In this document: piece after piece, positions 1 to 6,069 of the stretch
How the letters are laid out: each line of letters begins with the position of its first letter
Position numbering within the stretch: position 1 is the first letter of the stretch
DNA from: Odoribacteraceae bacterium
GTDB taxonomy: Bacteria > Bacteroidota > Bacteroidia > Bacteroidales > Marinifilaceae
Assembly (NCBI GenBank): GCA_031279175.1
Contig: JAITJA010000023.1
Coordinates: forward strand, 1-6,082
Reading direction: 5' to 3'
Length of the DNA stretch: 6,082 nt
Notes under the pieces: generated by a model
What the model was told of the DNA's origin: nothing
The model's input: only the letters and a program-made list of their open reading frames with translations
The model's database searches: none
Translations under genes and position numbers: made by a program

Positions 1-126
1 GTGTTTCACGGTGATTGGCGGGTGTTTCACGGTGATTGGTGCATGTTTCACGGTGATTGGCGGGTGTTTCACGGTGATTGGTGCATGTTTCACGGTGATT
101 GGTGGGTGTTTCACGGTGATTGGTGC
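1..126. repeat. Six-copy 21-bp tandem repeat, cut by the window edge
   Basis: Six head-to-tail 21-bp units begin at 1, 22, 43, 64, 85 and 106. All share TTTCACGGTGATTGG and differ only at the first base (G or A) and in the last three bases (CGG, TGC or TGG). The variants alternate, so units 2+3 and 4+5 are near-identical 42-bp dimers, which suggests amplification of a dimer. Each unit holds the odd-centred palindrome TCAC-G-GTGA. The first unit begins at base 1, so the array may continue to the left. It lies downstream of the leftward glycosyltransferase gene. Because 21 is a multiple of three, several reading frames stay open through it; I do not count that as evidence for coding. Function unknown. 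Confidence 0.95.
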
Positions 127-130
127 TTCC

Positions 131-193
131 GCGAAGCTCGCGGAGGGCATCGCGAAGCTCGCGGAGGGCACCGCGAAGCTCGCGGAGGGCATC
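131..193. repeat. Three-copy 21-bp tandem repeat with palindromic core
   Basis: Three units start at 131, 152 and 173 and share CGCGAAGCTCGCGGAGGG. They differ at a single position (GCATC versus GCACC). Each contains inverted arms CGCGA and TCGCG around AGC, so a small hairpin or cruciform is possible. The array follows the six-copy array after four bases and ends 27 bp before the glycosyltransferase stop codon. Its reverse complement reads CCGCGAGCTTCGCGATGCCC, closely resembling the repeat downstream of the YfhO-family gene at 5505-5750. It therefore looks like a genome-wide intergenic element rather than part of a gene. Confidence 0.93.
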
Positions 194-220
194 GCGAGCG
201 TCATCAGCGAGCGCGTCTTT

Positions 221-1324
221 CTACCGGTTACAGATCCGGGAATAATGGCTGGACAACGCGGAGAGATGTTGTTCGACGCTATAAAGATTCGTCACGCGCG
301 CGGCGGCCTTTCTTGCTTGTTCCCGGTAGAAACCCGGTCGGGTCGTGAAATCAAGAAAATGGCGGTAGAGATCCTCCGCGTCCCCCGTCTTGTAGAGCAC
401 GGCGAGCGCGCCGTTGCCGGTCACCTCGCGCATCACCTCCCAGTCGTTGACGAAGACGGGGATGGCGGCGGCGATCGCCTCGATGACGGCAATGCCGAAA
501 GTATCGTGTCGCGAGGCATACACGAACGCGTCCAGCCCGGCAAGCAACGCGGGGACGTCGTCTCGCGTGCCGAGGAAGCGTACCTCCCGCTCGAGACCGT
601 TCTCCCGGCAGTATCGCGCGCAGGCCTCGCCGGAAGGCGTGTCGTCGTTCCCCGCGAAAAGAAAACGAAAGGAGATCCCGGAAGATTTCAACCGCGAGAG
701 GAAACGGCAAACAGTCATCTGGTCGCGCACCGCCCCGAAACTCCCGACCATCCCGAGCGACCAGCAGCCGGGCGACGCTGGAGCGCTCTCCCGGTCGTCG
801 CGTCGTTCTATTTTGGCGAAATGGATCCCGTTATAGACCACGACCTGCCGCCCGTCGTCTGGCAGGCGGTACTTTTTCATGTAATACGCTCGTTGCGTCT
901 CGCTCACGAACACGTTCAGGTGCGCCCGTTTCAGCATCCACTTCATGATCCGCGTCCCCTTTCCCGTCAGCCCGAAATCGTACCCGTGCAGCGTCTCCAC
1001 CACCTTCACCCCGGCGCCAAGACACGCGAGCCAGGCGTACGCGGCCTCGAGGGGATGCTGGGCGTGCACGACGTCAACGCCCTCCGCGCGAAGTAGCCGC
1101 CGCAGTCGCCACAGGAAACGAATGTCAAGCCCCTTTCTCGCCGCGAGGCGGAACATCCTCGCGCCGGTGGCCTTGAAAAGCGGCGACATGTTGCCCTCCT
1201 CGCGGTAGATCACCATCATCTCGTGTGACGCCGTCCCTGCCTGTTGCAAGAGATCGAGGAGCAGCGTCTCCATCCCTCCCCGGTGCAGCCGGCCGAGGAA
1301 GTACGCGACTTTTAATTTCTTCAT
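221..1324 (-). CDS. GT4-family glycosyltransferase
   Basis: Encodes a 367-residue protein of typical length for a GT-B fold retaining glycosyltransferase, expected to move a sugar from a nucleotide donor to a lipid-linked or glycan acceptor at the cytoplasmic membrane face. The N-terminal Rossmann domain opens with a KVAYFLGRLHRGGMETLLL-type segment, with the glycine pair at residues 16-17. HAQHPLEAAYAWLA lies at 87-100 and a TLHGYD motif at 111-116. The linker YNGI (164-167) and GMVGSFGAVRDQ (191-202) begin the donor-binding domain. HDTFGIAVIEA (273-283) matches the family E-x7-E motif with Asp274 in place of the first Glu and Glu282 as the second. The ATG at 1322-1324 is chosen because the fold begins there, it overlaps the upstream stop as ATGA, and an A-rich stretch precedes it. 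The frame stays open further upstream, but only inside the flippase gene. Donor and acceptor cannot be read from the sequence. No good terminator follows; the 21-bp repeats do. Confidence 0.93.
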   Translation of the reverse strand: MKKLKVAYFLGRLHRGGMETLLLDLLQQAGTASHEMMVIYREEGNMSPLFKATGARMFRLAARKGLDIRFLWRLRRLLRAEGVDVVHAQHPLEAAYAWLACLGAGVKVVETLHGYDFGLTGKGTRIMKWMLKRAHLNVFVSETQRAYYMKKYRLPDDGRQVVVYNGIHFAKIERRDDRESAPASPGCWSLGMVGSFGAVRDQMTVCRFLSRLKSSGISFRFLFAGNDDTPSGEACARYCRENGLEREVRFLGTRDDVPALLAGLDAFVYASRHDTFGIAVIEAIAAAIPVFVNDWEVMREVTGNGALAVLYKTGDAEDLYRHFLDFTTRPGFYREQARKAAARVTNLYSVEQHLSALSSHYSRICNR

Positions 1325-2817
1325 GATTTTCTTTTTTTCGTGAAACGGGACAGGAGGCGGCGCGCCAGCAGGTCGAGCTCGTCGGAGAGGTGGAGGAAAT
1401 AAAGGGCGGTAGCGCCCGTCGCGCACAAGATACCCGTCCGGCAAGCCCCGTCCACCCAGGGATTCCCGGCGGCTGGCAGGAGCGCGTTCAGCCCGAACAG
1501 CGCGGCGAGCAAGGCCATCGCCTTCGCGATCCCCGTCGAGTAAGGATTCCCTTTCAGTTTCTTGAACACCAACCACTGCTGCACCGCGTACGTGATCACC
1601 ACGGCAAGCAACGTCGCGATCGCCGACCCGGTGATCCCGAGGCGGGGGATCAGCAAGTAATTCGCGCCCATCGTCGCGACGGAGACGAAAGGCGCGAGGT
1701 ATAATACCCATTGATAGTACCGCGAGAAACTCAGCAGCGGGTAGCCGAAGCCCAGCAGGAGCACGATCAACCGCGAGAGACCGATGTAAAACACGACCCA
1801 CTTCCCCTCGCGGAAGCTGTCGCCGTTCGGGATCACGTCGTACGCGTTATCGATGTTCGCCCACAGCAGCAGGAAAATAAATCCCCCGGCGACGAGCTGG
1901 TGCAACGCCACTTTCTTGTACAACAGGTTGGCCCGCGGGAGATCCCCCGTTTGCAGGGCGTCCGCGGCGACAGGCGTCGAGATGGCCGTGATCGAGCGCG
2001 AGGGCAGCTCGATGATCGCCGCCATGAAAAAGGCGATCGTGTAAATACCGCCGCTCGCGAGGCCGAGCATCCCGCTGACCATGAAGAGATCGACGCGCGC
2101 GGCAATGGCATTCCCCAGCACCCCGATCATGAGCGCGGAGGTATATTTCATGAACTCCACCCGCGTGGCCCGCGGTGCTGCCGGTCGTTCTCGTCGCGCC
2201 GCGCGGGGGGTAATTCGCGCGACATACCAGTAGTGCAGCAGCAGCGTCACGCCATACGCGAGGACGTAGCCGGCGACGAACCCCGTCAAGTCGATCGCGC
2301 GGAAACCGTAAAGAAGGTAGACGGCGACAATCAGCACGCGCGTCACCACCTCGCGTATGAAGCGCGGAATGACAATGCGCATGAGCAAGTTCGCGTAAAT
2401 CTCGAATACCCCGGCGTATACCAGGAAAAGCGCCAGCGGGATCACCCAGTCAATGTAATCGACGAAAAGCGACGAGCGATCGCGGAAGTAATCGACAACC
2501 ACCCCCTCGAGCAGCATGTAAAGCGGGATCACCACCAGCGTCCCGCACGCGGGTACCAGCATCAAGTAGGTAAAAAAACCGCCGTGGCGCGCTTCCCGGT
2601 GCTTGAACCGCGGGAAGAAACGGACGGCGGAGGAGGTGATCCCCAGTTGCGCGAAGTAAGAGATCAGCGTCGCCGCCTCGAACAACACGCGCGTCAGCCC
2701 GATCTCTTCCCCCGTGAGCCAGCGCGTGGCGACGATCATCGTGGTGAGGAACCCGATAAACGCGCCGGCGTAATTCACCAGCGTCCCCTTGATACTTTGA
2801 CGAATGATTATTCCCAT
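1321..2817 (-). CDS. Wzx/MATE-like polysaccharide flippase
   Basis: Encodes a 498-residue, highly hydrophobic protein with about 12 to 14 predicted membrane segments, the usual size for MOP-superfamily oligosaccharide flippases of the polysaccharide transport type. These move polyprenyl-linked saccharides from the cytoplasmic to the outer face of the inner membrane. The N-terminus fits the family: RQSIKGTLVNYAGAFIGFL (6-24), then TRWLTGEEIGLTRVLFEAA (31-49) and LGITSSAVRFFPRF (58-71). Later marks are a charged loop around 202-224, RVDLFMVSGMLGLASGGIYT (241-260) and the segment IPRLGITGSAIATLLAVVIT (390-409), which resembles a late-helix motif common in Wzx-like proteins. The C-terminus is basic (TKKRKS). 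The ATG at 2815-2817 lies just downstream of a TATTTTTG box. It is the first gene of a leftward operon with the glycosyltransferase, which supports a role in exporting a lipid-linked glycan. The transported lipid cannot be predicted; a teichuronic acid or O-antigen type exporter label would be equally compatible. Confidence 0.9.
   Translation of the reverse strand: MGIIIRQSIKGTLVNYAGAFIGFLTTMIVATRWLTGEEIGLTRVLFEAATLISYFAQLGITSSAVRFFPRFKHREARHGGFFTYLMLVPACGTLVVIPLYMLLEGVVVDYFRDRSSLFVDYIDWVIPLALFLVYAGVFEIYANLLMRIVIPRFIREVVTRVLIVAVYLLYGFRAIDLTGFVAGYVLAYGVTLLLHYWYVARITPRAARRERPAAPRATRVEFMKYTSALMIGVLGNAIAARVDLFMVSGMLGLASGGIYTIAFFMAAIIELPSRSITAISTPVAADALQTGDLPRANLLYKKVALHQLVAGGFIFLLLWANIDNAYDVIPNGDSFREGKWVVFYIGLSRLIVLLLGFGYPLLSFSRYYQWVLYLAPFVSVATMGANYLLIPRLGITGSAIATLLAVVITYAVQQWLVFKKLKGNPYSTGIAKAMALLAALFGLNALLPAAGNPWVDGACRTGILCATGATALYFLHLSDELDLLARRLLSRFTKKRKS
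1325..1341 (-). promoter_or_regulatory. A-rich translation start region and ATGA coupling
   Basis: On the minus strand the bases just before the glycosyltransferase ATG read CACGAAAAAAAGAAAAT, with no clear Shine-Dalgarno sequence. A-rich leaders of this kind are common in Bacteroidota. The flippase stop TGA (1323-1321) overlaps the ATG (1324-1322). This fixes the start and suggests that translation of the two genes is coupled. Confidence 0.55.
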
Positions 2818-2833
2818 AGACTCTTATCCGGAT

Positions 2834-2841
2834 CAAAAATA
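2834..2841 (-). promoter_or_regulatory. Bacteroidota-type -7 box for the flippase operon
   Basis: The minus strand reads TATTTTTG, an exact match to the TAnnTTTG -7 element of the Bacteroidota primary sigma factor. It ends 16 nt before the flippase ATG, so the leader would be only about 10 nt. I see no clear TTTG at the -33 position. The palindrome ATCCGGAT (2826-2833) directly abuts the box at the expected transcription start and could be an operator or chance. Confidence 0.6.
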
Positions 2842-2853
2842 GATTTATTTTTT

Positions 2854-2861
2854 TACTTTTG
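2854..2861 (+). promoter_or_regulatory. Bacteroidota-type -7 box for the YfhO-family gene
   Basis: The plus strand reads TACTTTTG, matching TAnnTTTG, 32 nt before the ATG at 2894. No convincing -33 TTTG is visible upstream. The leader just before the start is A-rich (AAACAAGAAATCAC), as is usual where Shine-Dalgarno pairing is weak. The box lies only 12 bp from the opposing box for the flippase operon. Confidence 0.6.
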
Positions 2862-2893
2862 CCGGGCAGATGGCACTTTAAACAAGAAATCAC

Positions 2894-5350
2894 ATGAAAA
2901 AGATCGAGTTGAAAACACTATACCCCCTCCTCGCGGGCGTCATCCTCTTCGTTATCGTGGCTTACGCCTACTTCCCCTCCCTCTTCGAGGGCAAGATCGT
3001 CCGCCAGTCCGACATCTCCTCCTGGCGCGCGGCCTCCAACGAGCTCCTCCAGTACCAGCGGGATACCGGGGAGGAATCCCTCTGGACCAACGCCATGTTC
3101 GGCGGCATGCCCTCCACCATGATCAGCACGCGATACAAGGGCAATCTCCTCGAGCCGCTCTACCGGCGCCTGTTCCTCGGGCCGCGACCGGCCAGTTACC
3201 TGATCCTGGCTTTTACCGGTTTCTTCCTGTTATTACTGGCCTTCCGCGTCGATTTCAAGATCGCCATTGCCGGCGCCCTTGCCTTTGGATTCTGCGCGTA
3301 TAATTTCCAGATCCTCATGGTCGGGCACAACTCGAAGATGGTCGCGATCGCCCTCATGCCGGCGGTGCTCGCGGCCATGGTACATGCCTTCCGGGGCAAC
3401 CGGTGGATCGGCGCGGGCCTCTTCGGTATTGCCCTTACCTTCGAGATCCTCGCCAATCACCCGCAAATCACGTATTACCTCGCCTTTATCGTCATCGCCA
3501 CCGGGGCGGCGGAGCTGGCCAGGGCATGGAAGGAAAAGCAACTCCGCGCCTTTCTCAAGACCGCGGCGCTACTCGTCGCGATGACGGGACTCGCCGCGGG
3601 GGCGAACGTCAACCACCTGTGGCCTACATGGGAATACGGGAAGCAAACCATGCGCGGCGGCTCCGAGCTGGAACAAAAAAGCAACGGCCTGGATAAACAA
3701 TACGCCACCGCGTGGAGCTATGGCATCGAGGAATCCCTCAATCTCCTTATCCCCAACTTCAGGGGAGGGGCCTCCGCGCCCTTCGACCGGGACACGGAGA
3801 CCTATAAGGTCCTCTCCCGCTCGAACGATCCCAACGCCAACGCCATCTACCAGCAGCTACGCGTCTACTGGGGACCGCAAAGCTTCACGGCAGGCCCCAT
3901 GTACATGGGCGCGATCGCCGTGTTTCTCTTCCTGCTCGGGATACTCGTCGTGCGCGGCCCGCTGAAACGGGCAATTGTCGCGGTTGCCCTCCTTGCCCTC
4001 GCGCTCGGGTGGGGACGCCATTTCATGTTCCTCTCCGACATCTTCCACGACCACGTCCCCCTCTACAACAAGTTCCGCGTCCCCTCCATGATCCTCGTCA
4101 TTCTCCAGGTCGCGATCCCGTTACTGGGATTCCTCGCCCTTGACGCCATCTTCAAGCGGAAGGTCGAGCGCCGCGCCGCCCTCGCGGCCTTGAAACGCGC
4201 CGCGGGGATTTCCGCCGGCGTTTGTCTCCTCTTCGCGTTATTCCCGGCGCTGGCCGGCGACGCCCTTGCCGCGGGGGAGGAGCGGCTCCCCGCCAGCCTG
4301 CGCGACGCGCTCCGGGCCGACCGGCAGTCGTTGTTACGCGCCGACGCGTTTCGTTCGCTGGCCTACATCCTCCTGGCCGGCGGGGTCATCTGGGCGATGA
4401 TCGCCGGGAAACTCAAGCAGGTGACCGCCACGGTAGGCATCGCCGCGCTGGTCGTCGTCGACGCGTGGACGATCGACAAGCGATACCTCAACGAAACCCA
4501 CTTCACCAGCAACCGGGAGTTCAATAACCAGTTCCTGCCAAGGCCCGTCGACAAGATTATCCTACAGGACAAGACGCTCGATTTCCGCGTCCTCGACCTG
4601 ACCACGGACCCCTTTAACGACGCCCACGCCAGCTATCACCACAAGACCATCGGCGGGTATAGCGCCGCCAAGCTCCAGCGATACCAGGACATGATCGATC
4701 GCTTCATCACCCCGGAGATACGCGCTTTCTATAAAGACCTGGAGGCAGGGCCCGCGCTCGAGAATATCGAGGAAAGCCTCTCCCGACAGAAGGTCTTGAA
4801 CATGCTCAACACGAAATACATTATCCTCGATCCCAACGCCGCGCCGCTGGAAAACCGCTCCGCGTTCGGCAACGCGTGGTTCGTCGGGGAACGCGAGTTC
4901 GTCGCGAGCGCCATCGAGGAGATCGAGGGACTGCAACGCGTCGATCCCGCGCGGACGGCCATCATCCACGAGCAATTCGCCCCGCGATTGCAGGAGCGTT
5001 CATTCCCGCTCGACGAGGACGCCTCCATCCGGCTGACGAAATACGCGCCGAACAGGTTGGAATACATCACCTCCTCCTCCACCGACCAGCTCGCTCTCTT
5101 CAGCGAGATCTACTACCCCGGGGGGTGGCAGGTGACCATCGACGGGCAGCCGTCCGACCATTTCCGGGCGAATTACATCCTGCGCGGGATGGTCGTCCCG
5201 GCGGGCGATCACGTGATTGTCTTTCGTTATGATCCCCTCTCGAACCGCGTGGGGGCGAGGATCTCCACCGCCTGTTCCGGGCTCTTGATCCTGCTATTTC
5301 TTTCCTTTGTCGCTCTCGCGCTCCCGGCAGCGCGACGCCAGCGCGGGTAA
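2894..5350 (+). CDS. YfhO-family (GT-C type) membrane protein
   Basis: Encodes an 818-residue polytopic inner-membrane protein of the YfhO family; its length and architecture fit the Bacteroidota members. The first helix (about 11-30) is followed by an extracytoplasmic loop with RQSDISSW (37-44). Asp40 sits where GT-C enzymes usually carry their catalytic acid. Further helices fall roughly at 101-118, 121-142, 148-166, 172-208, 222-240, 336-375, 394-416, 437-455 and 487-522. Conserved-looking pieces include NHPQITYYL (188-196), LIPNFRGG (285-292) and YNKFRVPSM (391-399). A large extracytoplasmic domain covers about 530-790, with MLNTKYII (637-644), YYPGGWQVTIDG (740-751) and AGDHVIVFRYDP (770-781), the usual YfhO ending, before a last helix at about 793-811. 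Gram-positive YfhO takes part in lipoteichoic acid glycosylation together with a glycosyltransferase and a flippase. In Bacteroidota the substrate is unknown. Divergent GT4 and flippase genes suggest a lipid-linked glycan pathway. The ATG follows an A-rich leader and matches the expected N-terminus. Confidence 0.93.
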   Translation: MKKIELKTLYPLLAGVILFVIVAYAYFPSLFEGKIVRQSDISSWRAASNELLQYQRDTGEESLWTNAMFGGMPSTMISTRYKGNLLEPLYRRLFLGPRPASYLILAFTGFFLLLLAFRVDFKIAIAGALAFGFCAYNFQILMVGHNSKMVAIALMPAVLAAMVHAFRGNRWIGAGLFGIALTFEILANHPQITYYLAFIVIATGAAELARAWKEKQLRAFLKTAALLVAMTGLAAGANVNHLWPTWEYGKQTMRGGSELEQKSNGLDKQYATAWSYGIEESLNLLIPNFRGGASAPFDRDTETYKVLSRSNDPNANAIYQQLRVYWGPQSFTAGPMYMGAIAVFLFLLGILVVRGPLKRAIVAVALLALALGWGRHFMFLSDIFHDHVPLYNKFRVPSMILVILQVAIPLLGFLALDAIFKRKVERRAALAALKRAAGISAGVCLLFALFPALAGDALAAGEERLPASLRDALRADRQSLLRADAFRSLAYILLAGGVIWAMIAGKLKQVTATVGIAALVVVDAWTIDKRYLNETHFTSNREFNNQFLPRPVDKIILQDKTLDFRVLDLTTDPFNDAHASYHHKTIGGYSAAKLQRYQDMIDRFITPEIRAFYKDLEAGPALENIEESLSRQKVLNMLNTKYIILDPNAAPLENRSAFGNAWFVGEREFVASAIEEIEGLQRVDPARTAIIHEQFAPRLQERSFPLDEDASIRLTKYAPNRLEYITSSSTDQLALFSEIYYPGGWQVTIDGQPSDHFRANYILRGMVVPAGDHVIVFRYDPLSNRVGARISTACSGLLILLFLSFVALALPAARRQRG

Positions 5351-5504
5351 GGACGGGGGACACTTCCCGCTTTAACATCGTTTGCATTTTTTCGCGTACC
5401 GGCGACCCGTTCTTGCCGGCAGGAACCTTCCGGTTTACGCGTCGCGCCCGCGGAAAGTTCACGGAATCGTGGCGGCGCGGCCACGCGACGAGGGGTTTTT
5501 TACT
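5351..5504. other. Gene-free spacer downstream of the YfhO-family gene
   Basis: No coding region with recognisable protein content is visible here on either strand. The open frames present are GC-rich and arginine-rich with no family resemblance. The stretch holds one weak hairpin followed by a T-run (listed separately) and leads directly into the 41-bp repeat array. A long 3' untranslated region is the simplest reading. Confidence 0.6.
5468..5501 (+). terminator. Weak terminator-like hairpin with T-run
   Basis: CGTGGC (5468-5473) and GCCACG (5480-5485) form a perfect 6-bp stem around a GGCGCG loop. Six T residues follow at 5496-5501. The ten-base gap between stem and T-run is longer than in a standard intrinsic terminator, so this is a weak candidate for ending the YfhO transcript. 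Confidence 0.3.
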
Positions 5505-5750
5505 CGCGACGAGACAGTGAATTTTCGCGAACACGCGCCGCGCCACGCGAGAGACCTTCGCGAACTCGCGAACACGCCCCGCGACACGCGAGAAGCCTTC
5601 GCGAGCTCGCGAAAGCCTCCTGCAACTCGCGAGAAGCCTTCGCGAGCTCGCGAAAGCTTCCTGCAACTCGCGAGAGAGCCTCGCGAGCTCGCGAAAGCTT
5701 CTCGCGGGCCGCGGGAGACCTTCGCGAGCCCGCGACGGCCATTTTTCAAC
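5505..5750. repeat. 41-bp palindromic tandem repeat array
   Basis: Units start at 5546, 5587, 5628, 5669 and 5710, each exactly 41 bp and beginning CGCGRGA or a close variant. A decayed unit at 5505-5545 matches well only in its second half. Units two and three are nearly identical and contain the perfect 16-bp palindrome TTCGCGAGCTCGCGAA (5598-5613 and 5639-5654). The fourth unit keeps the central 14 bp (5681-5694), and the first and last have one or more changes. Each 41-bp unit is itself a diverged duplication of about 20-21 bp, both halves containing CTCGCGA and AAGCCT. Since 41 is not a multiple of three, a protein-coding origin is unlikely. Confidence 0.92.
5707..5746 (+). terminator. 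Terminator-like hairpin at the end of the 41-bp array
   Basis: GGCCGCGGG (5707-5715) can pair with CCCG (5729-5732) plus CGGCC (5736-5740), a 9-bp stem with a CGA bulge. It is followed by one A and five T residues (5742-5746). An alternative pairing of TCGCGGGC (5702-5709) with GCCCGCGA (5728-5735) uses the same region. It lies in the last, diverged repeat unit. If used, it would end the YfhO transcript about 400 nt after the stop codon and place the array inside the transcript. Confidence 0.38.
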
Positions 5751-5782
5751 GCGCGAAGTGACACTGCACGCGCGCGCACCCC

Positions 5783-5907
5783 TCCCGCGTGCCGGTACGC
5801 GCCATTCGACGGCCCGCGCGCGCTCCCCGCGTGTCTATTCCCGCCGTTCGCGTCGTCGCGAGCCTTCCCCGCGTGTCGATTTTCATCTTTCGCGCCGCCG
5901 CCGCGCC
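5783..5907. repeat. Decayed repeat with 41-42 bp period
   Basis: Three segments starting at 5783, 5824 and 5866 each begin TCCC(C)GCGTG, spaced 41 and 42 bp apart. The second and third share TCCCCGCGTGTC, then ATT about one base on and TTCGCG at the same offset. The sequence is otherwise strongly diverged. It follows the clear 41-bp array after about 30 bp and has a matching period, so it may be an older, eroded extension or a sister repeat. No gene is supported in this stretch. Confidence 0.5.
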
Positions 5908-5970
5908 CCCTCGCGTTTCATTTCCCGACGCGCGCGAAATCGCGGGGAAGTCCCGCGCCCCGCGTCCCGT

Positions 5971-6002
5971 TTAGGAAATCTTTAACTGAAAAATTTATTA
6001 AT
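5971..6002. other. AT-rich island before the hairpin cluster
   Basis: About 30 AT-rich bases lie in otherwise very GC-rich DNA. This could be a promoter for something beyond the right edge, but I find no exact TAnnTTTG box on either strand. Alternatively, read on the minus strand, it is a T-containing tail just after a strong hairpin and could serve a leftward gene outside the window. Confidence 0.35.
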
Positions 6003-6069
6003 CTCCCGGCGATCGCGAACGCTCGCGGGAGGCCGTCCCCAATGGGGACGGGCCGCCGCGCCCCCGCGG
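6003..6069. other. Three consecutive GC-rich hairpins
   Basis: The first pairs CTCCCG plus CGA (6003-6012, one bulged G) with TCG plus CGGGAG (6023-6031). The second pairs CCGTCCCC (6033-6040) with GGGGACGG (6044-6051) around an AAT loop, a perfect 8-bp stem. The third pairs CCGCG (6056-6060) with CGCGG (6065-6069). They sit almost end to end, next to the AT-rich island. A structured leader or RNA starting here, a leftward terminator, or another intergenic repeat are all possible; the window ends too soon to choose. Confidence 0.55.

Noticed and set aside
1..193. Insertion-sequence end or attachment site
   Set aside because: The arrays are simple tandem repeats without terminal inverted repeats flanking a transposase, and no transposase or integrase gene is present.
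11..1096. Long plus-strand open frame through the left repeats and over the glycosyltransferase
   Set aside because: It is antisense to a clear GT4 gene. Its beginning is only the 21-bp repeat translated and the rest has no recognisable protein character; GC-rich third positions keep the frame open.
1325..1801. N-terminal extension of the glycosyltransferase frame
   Set aside because: The extra 159 residues lie wholly inside the flippase gene in another frame and show no domain. The ATG at 1324 overlaps the flippase stop and starts the GT-B fold.
1711..3303. 530-residue plus-strand open frame
   Set aside because: It runs antisense through the flippase, across the divergent promoter region and into the YfhO gene out of frame. 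Composition is rich in Arg, His and Gln, typical of a shadow frame.
5505..5750. CRISPR array
   Set aside because: The 41-bp units are contiguous and similar along their whole length, with no unique spacers between conserved repeats and no cas genes in the window.
5100..5779. Minus-strand open frames with repeated REAFASSR-like peptides
   Set aside because: They are the 41-bp array translated. The period is not a multiple of three, so each frame shows a similar low-complexity product, and one frame also overlaps the end of the YfhO gene.
5758..5985. Short plus-strand arginine-rich frames
   Set aside because: No start signal or family resemblance is visible, and the sequence is GC-rich with decayed repeats.
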